Assembly: GCA_919902495.1 (NCBI GenBank) | Contig: CAKKRC010000018.1 | Span: 64,580-128,579, forward strand | Reading direction: 5' to 3' | Source: Nitrospiria bacterium | Lineage (GTDB): Bacteria > Nitrospirota > UBA9217 | DNA: 64,000 bases | Part shown: in pieces, positions 18,199-27,607 of the stretch | How the letters are laid out: each line of letters begins with the position of its first letter | Numbering within the stretch: the stretch's first letter is position 1 | Program-made: the position numbers and the translations under genes | Notes under the pieces: model-generated | The model's input: the letters and a program-made list of their open reading frames with translations, nothing else | Told to the model about the DNA's origin: nothing | Database searches by the model: none

Positions 18199-20181
18199 AT
18201 GAAGACCGATCGTCCCATACAGGAGTTCCTCGCGGAAGCGGAAGACATTCTGGAGTCCGCAAGCAGGAGCCTCCTTACCCTGGAAGACCAGCAGGCGGCC
18301 GGGCAGGTCAATCCCGACCTTGTCAACGGCCTCTTCCGGGCGATCCACTCGTTCAAGGGCCTCGCCGGGATGTTCGGGCTCAAGGCGCCTGCCGACCTGT
18401 CGCACAAGCTCGAGTTCCTTCTGGACGAGATACGGCTCGGCAAGGTGGGTCTGGGCAGCGAGACCCTGAGCGCCCTGTCGGATGTGCTGGGGCTTCTGGC
18501 GCGGCTCGTGCAGCAGAGCGGCACGGGGCAGCCCTTCGAGGACATTACCGGTGCGACAGACCTCATTGACCGCATCCTTGCCGCGAAGTCTTCAGACGAA
18601 GGACCGTCGCTTCTCTCGCGGGTCAACATCGACCTGTCCGTGCTCCAGGTGCTCACGGAGTACGAGGAACACCGGTTGAAAGAGAACATCCGGGAGCGGA
18701 AGAACCTCTTCCTGGTCAAGGTGTCGTTCTCCTTCGCCGAGTTCGAGAGCGGCATCCGGGCGCTCACGGAGACCCTGAAACACCACGGCGAGATCATCTG
18801 CACCCTGCCGACGGCGTCCACCGGCGGAGAGGGTATCGGCTTTACCATTATGGTCGGTACCGCCAAGGGGCTTGATGTCCTGTCGTCATCGATCACCGTG
18901 CCGAACGTCACCCTCGAGCTGGTGCCGCGCACCGACGAGGCCGGCGTCCCGGAGGCGCGAGCGGAGATAACCACCCTCAAGAGCGTCAGCAACACGGTGC
19001 GCGTGGACATACACAAGCTGGACAACCTCATGAGCACCGTGGGCGAACTGCATATCATCAAGGGTGAGATCGGCCGCATCGCCGCCGATCTGCGCGGCCT
19101 GCAGGGCTTCACCGGCGACGCGGTCAACCTGTACAAGGCCCACAAGAACCTGGAGCGGCGGCTCAATGAGATCCAGGAGGGCATCCTCGACGTCCGGATG
19201 GTCCCGATCGGCCAGATCTTCACGCGCCTTGCCCAGGTGGTCCGGAACTACGCGCGGGAGGCGGGCAAGGAGATCGACCTCGAGATCCAGGGAGAAGAGA
19301 CCGAGCTCGACAAGCTCATGGTGGAGGACATTGCCGATCCGCTCATGCACCTCATCCGGAACGCCATTGACCATGGGATCGACCTGCCGGAGGTGCGGAA
19401 GGCGAAGGGCAAATCCGAACGCGGTCTCGTGCGGCTCACCGCCTTCCCCAAGGGGAACCATGTGATGATCACCGTGGAGGACGACGGCCGGGGGATCGAT
19501 CTGCCGGCCGTCCTGTCCAAGGCCCGGGAAAAAGGCCTGGTGGAAGGCGAGCTCGACATCGAACACAACCGGAAGGAGATCCTGGACCTCATCTTCCTGC
19601 CGGGGTTCACCACCAGCGAGACGGTGACGGAGATCTCGGGCCGCGGCGTCGGCATGGACGTGGTGAAGAGGAATGTGTCCCGGCTTTCAGGCATGATCGA
19701 CATCGAGACCGAAGCAGGCGCGGGCACGCTCTTCACCCTCACGCTTCCCATCACGCTGGCCATATTCAAGGCGCTGATCATCGAGACCAGCGGGCGACGG
19801 TTCGCGGTGCCGCTGGGTTCGGTCCTCGAGATCCTGCGGGTGACCCCGGACCAGATCGAGACCATCGAGACGCGCGAGGTGATGGCCATTCGCGACGATA
19901 CGGTGCCGCTCCTCAGGCTCACCGACGCCTTCGATCTGCCGAAGGGGGAGCAGCAGGAAAAGCTGTTCGTCATTCTCGTGGGGCTCGCCGAACGGAGGCT
20001 CGGCCTCATCGTGGACAGGCTTCGCGGCCAGCAGGAGATCGTCATCAAACCGCTCGGCAGCCGTCTTGCCGATACGCCGGGGATCTCCGGCGCGACGGAG
20101 CTGGGCGATAAGATCGTCGTGCTCGTGCTGGATGTGGAGTCGCTCATAGAAGGGGCGATGAGGAAAACAATTACCAGATGA
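18199..20181 (+). CDS. cheA: CheA chemotaxis histidine kinase
   Basis: A 660-residue cytoplasmic kinase. P1/Hpt has the phospho-His in FRAIHSFKGLAGMFG (His50). A domain of about residues 140-255 sits in the P2 position. The P3 dimerisation helix starts VRVDIHKLDNLMSTVGEL. The P4 ATPase has LMHLIRNAIDHGID, EDDGRGID and GRGVGMDVVKRNV. The P5 CheW-like domain closes it. All catalytic motifs appear intact and there is no fused receiver. There is no obvious ribosome binding site, because the bases before the ATG belong to the repeat arm. It is the only CheA in the window, so it should serve the MCPs and CheWs of this locus. Confidence 0.96.
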   Translation: MKTDRPIQEFLAEAEDILESASRSLLTLEDQQAAGQVNPDLVNGLFRAIHSFKGLAGMFGLKAPADLSHKLEFLLDEIRLGKVGLGSETLSALSDVLGLLARLVQQSGTGQPFEDITGATDLIDRILAAKSSDEGPSLLSRVNIDLSVLQVLTEYEEHRLKENIRERKNLFLVKVSFSFAEFESGIRALTETLKHHGEIICTLPTASTGGEGIGFTIMVGTAKGLDVLSSSITVPNVTLELVPRTDEAGVPEARAEITTLKSVSNTVRVDIHKLDNLMSTVGELHIIKGEIGRIAADLRGLQGFTGDAVNLYKAHKNLERRLNEIQEGILDVRMVPIGQIFTRLAQVVRNYAREAGKEIDLEIQGEETELDKLMVEDIADPLMHLIRNAIDHGIDLPEVRKAKGKSERGLVRLTAFPKGNHVMITVEDDGRGIDLPAVLSKAREKGLVEGELDIEHNRKEILDLIFLPGFTTSETVTEISGRGVGMDVVKRNVSRLSGMIDIETEAGAGTLFTLTLPITLAIFKALIIETSGRRFAVPLGSVLEILRVTPDQIETIETREVMAIRDDTVPLLRLTDAFDLPKGEQQEKLFVILVGLAERRLGLIVDRLRGQQEIVIKPLGSRLADTPGISGATELGDKIVVLVLDVESLIEGAMRKTITR

Positions 20182-20183
20182 AA

Positions 20184-20259
20184 GAGGACAGACAACAGAC
20201 ATCAGACAAAGGCTGCTGCTTCAGTCTGACTCCTGACCGTCTGTCATCTGCGGTCCGAT
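20184..20259. repeat. CAGAC-type hairpin between cheA and the ATPase gene
   Basis: The left arm has GGACAGACAACAGACATCAG and the right arm CTGACCGTCTGTCATCTGCGG-like units. It is related in sequence to 15740-15832. Confidence 0.65.
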
Positions 20260-20262
20260 CCT

Positions 20263-21057
20263 ATGTATGAGGAATTCTACGGGCTGAGGGAAAAGCCGTT
20301 CACCAAGACGCCGGACCCGCGGTTCCTGTATCAGGGCCGGAAGCATGCCGAGGCGCTTGCGCGGCTCCAGCTCGCGGTGGAGGAGCAGGACATCGTGCTC
20401 CTGACCGGGGATATCGGCTGCGGGAAGACGACGCTGTCCCGCGCGCTGATCGACGGGTTCGACGGCCGGTACCACCCGGCGCTGATCATCAACCCGAGGC
20501 TGTCGCCGATCCAGCTGCTCCAGACCGTGGCGCTCCGCCTCGGCATCGATGAGGAGCATACCCGGCACGGGATCCTCGAGGGGATCAACAAGAAGCTCTA
20601 CGAGCTGTACGAGGAAGGCAAGCGGACGGTGCTCATCATCGACGAGGCCCAGCTGATCCCGGGCAAGGAGACCTTTGAGGAGATCCGGCTGCTTACGAAC
20701 TTCCAGCTCGACGACCGGAACCTCCTGGCCGTCGTGCTGATCGGCCAGACCGAGCTGAAGGCACGCCTGGCGAAGCGGCCCTATCGCGCGCTCAGGCAGC
20801 GCATCGGGATGCAGTACCATCTCGGCCCGCTGGACGAGCAGGAGACGGCCGAGTATGTGGCGCACCGGCTGGCCGTGGCAGGGAGGGAAGCGCCGCTGTT
20901 CGACGATGAGGCACACGCTGCCCTCTATTATTACAGCGACGGCATTCCGCGGCTCATCAATGTGCTGGCCGGCAATGCCCTCCTCGAGGGCTTCGGACGG
21001 GGCGCGGCGACCATCACCGGCGAGATCGTCGAGAACGTGGCGGAAGAATTCAGATAG
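20263..21057 (+). CDS. ExeA/GspA-like AAA ATPase inside chemosensory operon
   Basis: A 264-residue AAA+ ATPase. It starts MYEEFYGLREKPFTKTPDPRF, typical of ExeA/GspA-type ATPases of secretion and transposition systems. Walker A is GDIGCGKTTLSR, Walker B is VLIIDEAQLIPG, and a sensor region follows (LIGQTELKARL). It lacks the TM helix and C-terminal peptidoglycan-binding domain of true ExeA, so it should be soluble. It lies between cheA and cheW on the same strand, which suggests a role in building or placing the array (inference). The ATG has no clear ribosome binding site. Confidence 0.88.
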   Translation: MYEEFYGLREKPFTKTPDPRFLYQGRKHAEALARLQLAVEEQDIVLLTGDIGCGKTTLSRALIDGFDGRYHPALIINPRLSPIQLLQTVALRLGIDEEHTRHGILEGINKKLYELYEEGKRTVLIIDEAQLIPGKETFEEIRLLTNFQLDDRNLLAVVLIGQTELKARLAKRPYRALRQRIGMQYHLGPLDEQETAEYVAHRLAVAGREAPLFDDEAHAALYYYSDGIPRLINVLAGNALLEGFGRGAATITGEIVENVAEEFR

Positions 21058-21071
21058 ACAACGTTCCCTGA

Positions 21072-21127
21072 ACGTTGGATTGGAAATTGGAAGTTGTAAA
21101 TTTGAAATTTACAATCTGCAATTTTCA
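21072..21127. repeat. AT-rich palindromic hairpin
   Basis: GGAAATTGGAAGTTGTAAATT and its complement fold around a central TGTAAATTTGAAATTTACA palindrome. It spans the gap between the ATPase gene and cheW and takes the place of a ribosome binding site. Confidence 0.7.
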
Positions 21128-21898
21128 ATGGAGCGTAGCGACGTGGACATCCTGGCGGCACGAAAAAAAGCGGCAGAGCGGGCCAAGGCGGCAAAGCAGG
21201 AACAACCGGTTCCTGTCGAGCAGACCCCGGCGGAGTCGGTACCGGCCGGGCCGGCAGCGGATTTTCCTCCGATCCCGGACACCAGCTTCGTGCCCGACGA
21301 GCCGGTGCCTGCTCCGCTGCAGGCGTCTGAAGCGGTCCATGAGGCCGGACCACGGTCGGCGCAGCCCCTTGTTCCGAGCGTGGCCGCCGCCGATGCTCCG
21401 CCTGCGGGGGAACAGCGGAAAGAACCGGCACCGGAATCCGGGTCCGAACCTGGAGCCGAGACGGCGCAGGAGCAGGACCTCGAGATGCTTTCGTTCCTTC
21501 TCGGCAGTGAAGAATATGTCGTGGCGGTGGACCGGGTCCGGGAGGTATTGACGCCCCGGGAGATCACCCCGGTGCCGAACACGCCGAATTACCTCCTGGG
21601 CGTCTGTTCGCTCCGGGGGACCGTGATGCCGATCATCGACCTGAACCTTCGCCTGGGCCTCTCCGCGAGCGTCCGGGACGAAAAGTCCCGCATCATCGTG
21701 GTGAGCCTGGACAAGGACGACCAGGTGGGGCTGTTCGTTGACCGCGTCCGGGGGGTCGTGCGGTTCGCGCCGTCCTCGGTCCAGCCCGCGCCGGAGAACA
21801 TTGAGCAGGGCGCCGGAGCGGAATTCCTGAAGGGCATCGCCCGGAAGAACGACCGGCTCTATATCCTGCTGGACGTGGAAAAAGCGGCCGGCGCCTGA
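21128..21898 (+). CDS. cheW: CheW with long Pro/Ala-rich N-terminal extension
   Basis: About 256 residues. The first 115 are a low-complexity Pro/Ala/Glu-rich segment of unknown role; the rest is a standard CheW domain (EMLSFLLGSEEYVVAVDRVREVL, LLGVCSLRGTVMPIIDL, NDRLYILLDVEKA). The GTG at 21143 has GGAG 9 nt upstream and could be the true start; the ATG at 21128 has no ribosome binding site. It follows cheA and the ATPase gene and likely links CheA to the MCPs encoded at 28.5-32.7 kb. Confidence 0.9.
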   Translation: MERSDVDILAARKKAAERAKAAKQEQPVPVEQTPAESVPAGPAADFPPIPDTSFVPDEPVPAPLQASEAVHEAGPRSAQPLVPSVAAADAPPAGEQRKEPAPESGSEPGAETAQEQDLEMLSFLLGSEEYVVAVDRVREVLTPREITPVPNTPNYLLGVCSLRGTVMPIIDLNLRLGLSASVRDEKSRIIVVSLDKDDQVGLFVDRVRGVVRFAPSSVQPAPENIEQGAGAEFLKGIARKNDRLYILLDVEKAAGA

Positions 21899-22196
21899 CA
21901 GGGCCCGGCAGATAAGCTACAATGAACGATAGTATGCACAGCGCGGCCTCCGCCGCAACCAAAGGTTGCGTCAAATGGTTACGATGCCTGTATCGTCAAT
22001 CGTCGAACGGTAACGTAAAGGATTCGGCCGAACGACGTAACCTGTATGGACGAAACGGGCCTCGTGACCGTAACCGAACGAAGAGGAACGCTGACATTCC
22101 CGCGGCCATGTCATGATAAAGAAATAACATAGGGGCATGCGGAATCATAGATAACGAGCGATCACGAACAGAATTCGAATTGACAGGAGGTAGAGC

Positions 22197-24650
22197 ATGA
22201 AAGCGCAGAAGATGAGACAGTGGATAACCATGGTGATGGCACTCCTCGTGCTGGGTGCCGTGCTCGGCGCCTGCGGAGCCGAGCAGCCGACGGGGAAGAC
22301 GGCGAACACCGTGAGCAGCGTGCTCACCGTGGGGACACCGACCGCAGGGCTGAACACCTGCATGACGTGCCATCCGGTTACGACGGCAGACTGGTTGACA
22401 ACCAGACACGCGAATCTGGACAGCAATCCGTCCGTCACGACGAACTCGGCCTGCACGGCGTGCCACGACAAGCTCGGTGACAGCCAGTTCCTCTCACCAG
22501 CGCGCATGGTGGTGAGCTGCGAGGCCTGCCACGGCGGCGGCAGTCTCCATGTGGCAGCCGGAGGCGCCGGTCCGATCGGCTTCGCATATTATACGGCCGG
22601 CACGATAAGCACGGTGCAGGTCTCGGCACAGTTCGCCACCTGCACCGGGTGTCACGAGCTTTTGAGCCCCACGAATCCTGCCACCGCAGCCACGACCACG
22701 GCGGTGCATGACTCGGGCGGGAGCGATCCCCGGGTGGTTGCACAGGGGGCCAACACCAATATCAACAGCATCACGGATTCGCATTTTGGGGTGCCCAACT
22801 CCTGGAGCAACTCGAACGGCAATAATACCGGCACCGGCACTTTCGCTATCAAAGGTTATTCCCTAGATTATGCGAGTGAATCGGTCTGTACCGATTGCCA
22901 TAATCCCCATGGAGTCAACAATATAAATCAGGAATGGGCAGTTTCTGCTCATGCCGCTCGCACCAACGTCGGCAAGGATCCGCAAGGATACTTCAGTGAT
23001 GCCTGGTCCCATTACAACTGGAGTTGTGATAAGACCTCTACCGTGGGTTGCGGCTCCTTCGGTGTCCCCAGCGATCGAAGAACCTGTCAGCGTTGCCATA
23101 CGACATCGGGATTCAAGGCCTATGCCGTTGCCCTCGGAACTGGGAACAGCAGCTTTGCGTCCCAGATCCGCAATGGCGAACTGTCGACCATCGTGACCTA
23201 TACGGCCGGATGGAAGCCCGAAATGCTCAAGTGTAATGGTTGTCACACGGATTTCAACGGAACGCTCCGGAATCCCGGACCCATCACGGCAGTGTACAGC
23301 TATACCGCAACAACGAACAATGTTGCATACCAGGTGTCCGATGCCTCATTCGCTTACCCTGATGTGAACAAATCGAACGTCTGCTTGGCGTGCCATACCG
23401 GGATCGAAAGCGGCGAGACGATCAGGAACCTTTCGCTGTCAACAGCACCATCGATCACGTCCATGGATAATGTGGGCTTTATAAACTCCCACTACCTGAC
23501 CGGCGGCGGCACTGTCTTCACCGCTACAGGGTACGAGTTCGATGAGCGGTCCTATGTTAACCCGACGAGCTATCAGCATAGCCAGATCGGTATGAGCGAT
23601 TTCCGTTCGACGGGAACGGCCGGTCCTTGCGTCGGGTGCCATATGTCGCGGCCGAACGGGAACGGCGATCATCTCTATCTGCCGGTGAGCAGATTCAACC
23701 GGGTACGGTATAACGACGGGACGGTCAGCGTCACGCAGAACATCGCGGTGGTGACCGGCGCTACGACAACGTGGACCACGGCTGGCATCGATACTGCCAC
23801 TGATCAGTTCCTGGGTCCTGATGGCCGGACCTATCTCATTGCGTCTGTGGACAGCGATGCGCAGATCACGCTTACGTCACTCTATCGCGGCAGCACCACG
23901 GTCGGACAGGTTTACGTGGTCGCCCGGGAGGGCGAGCGCATCACCGGCATCGCGAGCGAAGCTTGCTTCAACTGCCACGCAGGAGGGACGAGCGCCCTGA
24001 TGGAGCAGCTCAACGTGGAACGCGAGCAGTTCGAAGCTTCTCTCACCGCGCTTGAACGGCTGCTTGACACTCGCGGCATCTGCTTTGTCGAGGCCTATCC
24101 GTATTTCCATAAGGCACGGACCAGTGCGGGAACGGTCAGTGTGAACGTGGGCGGCACGGTTGTCACCGGCACGCTCACTACCTTCCAGACCGCGTCCGTT
24201 ACCGCGTCGGCAGACCAGATACGGACTGCTGACGGACATAATTATGAGATCCAGAGCGTGGACAGCGAAACGCAGATCACGCTCAAGACACCCTATCTGG
24301 GGCCGACTGTATCCGGCGCTCCCTACACGATCATGCTGACCGGAAGCGCGAATGCCGTGAAGGACTGGGATGTCACAAACATGGGTGAAACGTACGGAAA
24401 GCACTTCATGGGTTCGGCGTTCAATTTCAACCTGTTCGAGCATGATCCAGGCGCCTATGTCCACAACCGCACCTACGTAAAACGCCTGATTTACGATTCG
24501 ATCGACTGGCTTGACGATACCATGATGAACAATTCGGTCGGTACGACGCTCAATGCGATGAGCGGGACGGTTTATGCTTGGAAAGCAAATGCCATGACCT
24601 ATCTGCTGCCGAATGGCATCTTGAACGGCATCCCGGCCGAGCGCCCCTAA
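22197..24650 (+). CDS. Ten-heme c-type cytochrome lipoprotein with two beta-domain repeats
   Basis: An 817-residue exported lipoprotein (lipobox LGAC near residue 26). Ten CxxCH heme sites are visible: CMTCH, CTACH, CEACH, CTGCH, CTDCH, CQRCH, CNGCH, CLACH, CVGCH and CFNCH. Between and after the last heme sites are two copies of a beta-rich unit (about residues 508-582 and 645-720) sharing GTVSV, VVTG, SVDS-x-x-QITL and YLG/YRG-x-T. The product probably sits on the outside of the outer membrane, as the terminal electron carrier of the porin-cytochrome set encoded next to it. ATG has AGGAGG 7 nt upstream. The 298-bp leader (21899-22196) holds several short inverted repeats but no gene. I cannot name its closest family; the heme count and setting are secure. 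Confidence 0.9.
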   Translation: MKAQKMRQWITMVMALLVLGAVLGACGAEQPTGKTANTVSSVLTVGTPTAGLNTCMTCHPVTTADWLTTRHANLDSNPSVTTNSACTACHDKLGDSQFLSPARMVVSCEACHGGGSLHVAAGGAGPIGFAYYTAGTISTVQVSAQFATCTGCHELLSPTNPATAATTTAVHDSGGSDPRVVAQGANTNINSITDSHFGVPNSWSNSNGNNTGTGTFAIKGYSLDYASESVCTDCHNPHGVNNINQEWAVSAHAARTNVGKDPQGYFSDAWSHYNWSCDKTSTVGCGSFGVPSDRRTCQRCHTTSGFKAYAVALGTGNSSFASQIRNGELSTIVTYTAGWKPEMLKCNGCHTDFNGTLRNPGPITAVYSYTATTNNVAYQVSDASFAYPDVNKSNVCLACHTGIESGETIRNLSLSTAPSITSMDNVGFINSHYLTGGGTVFTATGYEFDERSYVNPTSYQHSQIGMSDFRSTGTAGPCVGCHMSRPNGNGDHLYLPVSRFNRVRYNDGTVSVTQNIAVVTGATTTWTTAGIDTATDQFLGPDGRTYLIASVDSDAQITLTSLYRGSTTVGQVYVVAREGERITGIASEACFNCHAGGTSALMEQLNVEREQFEASLTALERLLDTRGICFVEAYPYFHKARTSAGTVSVNVGGTVVTGTLTTFQTASVTASADQIRTADGHNYEIQSVDSETQITLKTPYLGPTVSGAPYTIMLTGSANAVKDWDVTNMGETYGKHFMGSAFNFNLFEHDPGAYVHNRTYVKRLIYDSIDWLDDTMMNNSVGTTLNAMSGTVYAWKANAMTYLLPNGILNGIPAERP

Positions 24651-24683
24651 CCCACACTCAGAACGAAGGAGGATTTACCTATC

Positions 24684-25691
24684 ATGGAACGAATGACGAA
24701 ATGGAAAACCTGGATCCTGGCCGGCATGCTCGGCGCCTTCTTTCTCGCTGGGTGCGCGGCGCTGAAGGAGGCCAAGCCCATCATCCTGAACAAGGAGTTC
24801 GAGAAGATGATCGCCGGCCGACTCGACGCGGACTACGTGGGAACGGACAACTGCCTGCGGTCGTGCCACTTCCACGACACGCGGCGGCGCGATTTCGACC
24901 TGTCCACCATGGGCAGCCAGCTGTCGCGCGAATCGGGCATGCCCATTGTGAACTGCGAGTCCTGCCACGGGCCGGGGAGCCTGGCCATCGACGGCATCAC
25001 CCCGGAGAAGGTGGCCAAGGACGCCAAGGCCGGGAAGCAGACGGTCTGCGACTACAAGACGCTGGTGGACATGAAAAAGATCCCGGCGCAGGCCAAGTCG
25101 CTCATCTGCCTCAAGTGCCACACGGCGAACGCGACCTTCAACCTGCATAACTGGAACGTCAGCTCGCACAACATGTCCGACGTCTCCTGTTCGGACTGCC
25201 ACAACATCCACGCCGGCCACAACCTGAAGGTGAAGCCCCGCGAGATGACGGAGCTGTGCTACAAGTGCCACCAGGACGTGAAGGCGGCCTTCAGCCTCCC
25301 GAACCACCACCCGGTGCCGGAGAAGAAGATCTTCTGCACGGACTGCCACGACACCCATGGCGGCATGTCGGCGAAGAACCTCCGGAAGGACACGGTGAAG
25401 GAGACCTGCACCCAGTGTCACCCTGAGAAGGAAGGGCCCTTCCTCTTTGAGCACGCGGACATGAACGAGGACTGCCGGGCCTGCCATACGCCCCACGGAT
25501 CGGTGAACCAGCACCTGCTGCCGGTGCGTCAGCCGTTCCTCTGCCTGCAGTGCCATCCGACCCATCCTCTTTCCGGTTCCACCACGGCGGAGTCGAAGCA
25601 GGCTGTCTATACACGGTGCACCGACTGCCATTCGCAGATCCACGGCACCGATCTCCCCTCGCCCAGCGGCAAGGGCACGTTCGTCCGATAG
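24684..25691 (+). CDS. DmsE/MtrA-like decaheme cytochrome c
   Basis: A 335-residue periplasmic decaheme cytochrome of the DmsE/MtrA family, which threads through an MtrB-type barrel to carry electrons across the outer membrane. Nine CxxCH sites are seen (CESCH, CLKCH, CSDCH, CYKCH, CTDCH, CTQCH, CRACH, CLQCH, CTDCH). The first site is atypical, CLRSCH (three residues between the cysteines). The family pattern of NCESCHGPG and CSDCHNIHAGH is clear. A lipobox (FLAGC, residue 24) suggests lipid anchoring. ATG has GGAGG 9 nt upstream. It lies between the ten-heme lipoprotein and the barrel, in the expected order. Confidence 0.95.
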   Translation: MERMTKWKTWILAGMLGAFFLAGCAALKEAKPIILNKEFEKMIAGRLDADYVGTDNCLRSCHFHDTRRRDFDLSTMGSQLSRESGMPIVNCESCHGPGSLAIDGITPEKVAKDAKAGKQTVCDYKTLVDMKKIPAQAKSLICLKCHTANATFNLHNWNVSSHNMSDVSCSDCHNIHAGHNLKVKPREMTELCYKCHQDVKAAFSLPNHHPVPEKKIFCTDCHDTHGGMSAKNLRKDTVKETCTQCHPEKEGPFLFEHADMNEDCRACHTPHGSVNQHLLPVRQPFLCLQCHPTHPLSGSTTAESKQAVYTRCTDCHSQIHGTDLPSPSGKGTFVR

Positions 25692-25700
25692 GAGGCTGAC

Positions 25701-27596
25701 ATGAAGAAGATCATATACCTGATCGCAATGATAGTGCTCCTGGCGCCGCCGCTCCGGGCACAGGAAAAGACCCCCGCAGGCGGGCAGTACCAGCTCGGCA
25801 CGCCCTTCGAGGGCGACGTCAATCTGGGATACCGGTTGAACATGACCAGCGGGAACCCGATGGCGGGAGAGTATGAATACCAGCATTCGTCCGTGGCCGG
25901 CTCGGCCGTCATCGAGTATGATCCGCTGCCGCACCGCATGCTTTTCGAGACGCATATCCAGAACTCGAGGGACTACTTTGGTGAACTCGACTACTCCTAC
26001 AAGGACATCGTCATGCTGAACATGGCGTCGCGGTCGCTGTTCCATAACCTGGACCACTATTCCATCGGCCGGAACGATCCGGCCCCCGGCGGGAGGACCG
26101 TAACGGACCTGGACCCCGGGGACATCTATGGAACGTCGAACGCCATGAACCGGTTCCAGGTCCGCGTCAAGGCCCCGGACTTCCCCTTTCATATCTTCCT
26201 CGAGGCCAGGAACCAGGAGAAGCACGGGACGATCCAGCAGCGGTTCATGAGCTCCTTCACCGCGGGGGACAAACTGTCCCGCTCCCGCGACATCGATTAC
26301 GAGACCCAGGAGGCGAAGGCCACCGTCAACAGCCACCTGGGACCCGTGGAGGTCGAGTACAGCCATGCTGCGAAGAAATTCTCGGATACCCATGGCAAGG
26401 TCATGACCGACACGAGCCTGGCCGTCGGGACGTACACGCACAACCTGGTGCCTGATCTCGAGTCCTCGGTCGACACGGTCAAGATCCATACGTCCCATAC
26501 CGGCCGCATCTCTGCCGCCGCCACCTATTCCTCGGGCGACCGGAAGAACACGGACAGCAACGTGAAAGCTGCGTTCGTGAACGCCGCCGGCGACTTCGGC
26601 TGGATCCCGACCAAGGACCTCACCGTTGCGGTAAAGTATCGTCATCACAGCGTGGACCAGGACAACCCCGACACGATCTCTTCGCTTATCACCCTGACCA
26701 CCGCGACGACCGTCCGGAAGGCCATCAACTACCAGAGGGACATCATGAGCGGCATGGTCCGGTACCGCGCCACGGAAAGGCTCACCGTGCGCGCCGAGTA
26801 TGCCTTTGAATCTCTTAACCGCGACGTATGGACGGGAGACGCTGCCGGAAGCTGGAAGCTCGACGACAAGGTCACGCGGAACACCGCACGGCTGGGCGCC
26901 ACGTACCGGTTCACGAACAAGCTCATGCTGCGCGGCGACGTCAGCCATCGGACCGCCGCGGTGCCGGCGAACAGCGTGGACACCACCTATCCCGCGACAA
27001 GCGACGAAGCGCGCGGCGTGCTCACCTGGACGCCGAAGTCGTGGTTCAACTGGCTGCTTTCGGGCGGGACCGTGCGGGAAGAGCGCAGCGACCTGCAGGC
27101 GCCGTTCACGGACAAGTGGACAGCGGAACGGAACCGGGTCTTGAGCTCGATCACCTTCATCCTGGGAAAGAAGACCTCGATCACGCCGAGCTATGCGTTC
27201 TTCCAGAACAAGCAGAACGGGCCCGTCGCCTATAGCGACAGCCTCGGCGGTATTACGACGGAGAGCGGCGTGCCCTACGCCGACACGGCCCATGTGGCCT
27301 CGCTTTCCGCGAGCTATGCCCTGGCCGACGCCATGCTGTTCACCGCGGAAGCCGGCAGGAGCTGGTCGCGGGGCAACTGGCAGAACGCCGGCGCGCTGGC
27401 CGGGAGCACCGGGATCGCAGAGCTGACCAGCATCAAGCTGGTCGAGACCACGGCAGGGGCAAACCTTGATGTTCGTTATTCGAAGAGCCTCGGCACCGAG
27501 TTCCGCTATCAGGTCCGCAAGCTTGACGATATTCTTGACAGCGCACAGGATGGCACGAACCAGATCGCTCTTGCCACCCTGTCGTACCGATGGTAA
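25701..27596 (+). CDS. MtrB/PioB-like outer-membrane beta-barrel
   Basis: A 631-residue outer-membrane porin with signal peptide (MKKIIYLIAMIVLLAPPLRA) and dense alternating beta-strand pattern, ending in the aromatic residues SYRW expected by the BAM machinery. Features such as YSIGRNDPAP, DYETQEAKATVNSHLGPVEVEY and repeated RYRATERLTVRAEYAF strands match the MtrB/PioB/DmsF family that sheathes MtrA-type cytochromes. The N-terminal Cys pair of Shewanella MtrB is absent. The start is 9 bp after the cytochrome stop, with AGGAGG upstream. Together the three genes form a complete conduit for extracellular electron transfer. Confidence 0.9.
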   Translation: MKKIIYLIAMIVLLAPPLRAQEKTPAGGQYQLGTPFEGDVNLGYRLNMTSGNPMAGEYEYQHSSVAGSAVIEYDPLPHRMLFETHIQNSRDYFGELDYSYKDIVMLNMASRSLFHNLDHYSIGRNDPAPGGRTVTDLDPGDIYGTSNAMNRFQVRVKAPDFPFHIFLEARNQEKHGTIQQRFMSSFTAGDKLSRSRDIDYETQEAKATVNSHLGPVEVEYSHAAKKFSDTHGKVMTDTSLAVGTYTHNLVPDLESSVDTVKIHTSHTGRISAAATYSSGDRKNTDSNVKAAFVNAAGDFGWIPTKDLTVAVKYRHHSVDQDNPDTISSLITLTTATTVRKAINYQRDIMSGMVRYRATERLTVRAEYAFESLNRDVWTGDAAGSWKLDDKVTRNTARLGATYRFTNKLMLRGDVSHRTAAVPANSVDTTYPATSDEARGVLTWTPKSWFNWLLSGGTVREERSDLQAPFTDKWTAERNRVLSSITFILGKKTSITPSYAFFQNKQNGPVAYSDSLGGITTESGVPYADTAHVASLSASYALADAMLFTAEAGRSWSRGNWQNAGALAGSTGIAELTSIKLVETTAGANLDVRYSKSLGTEFRYQVRKLDDILDSAQDGTNQIALATLSYRW

Positions 27597-27607
27597 GGGG
27601 AGGGAGT

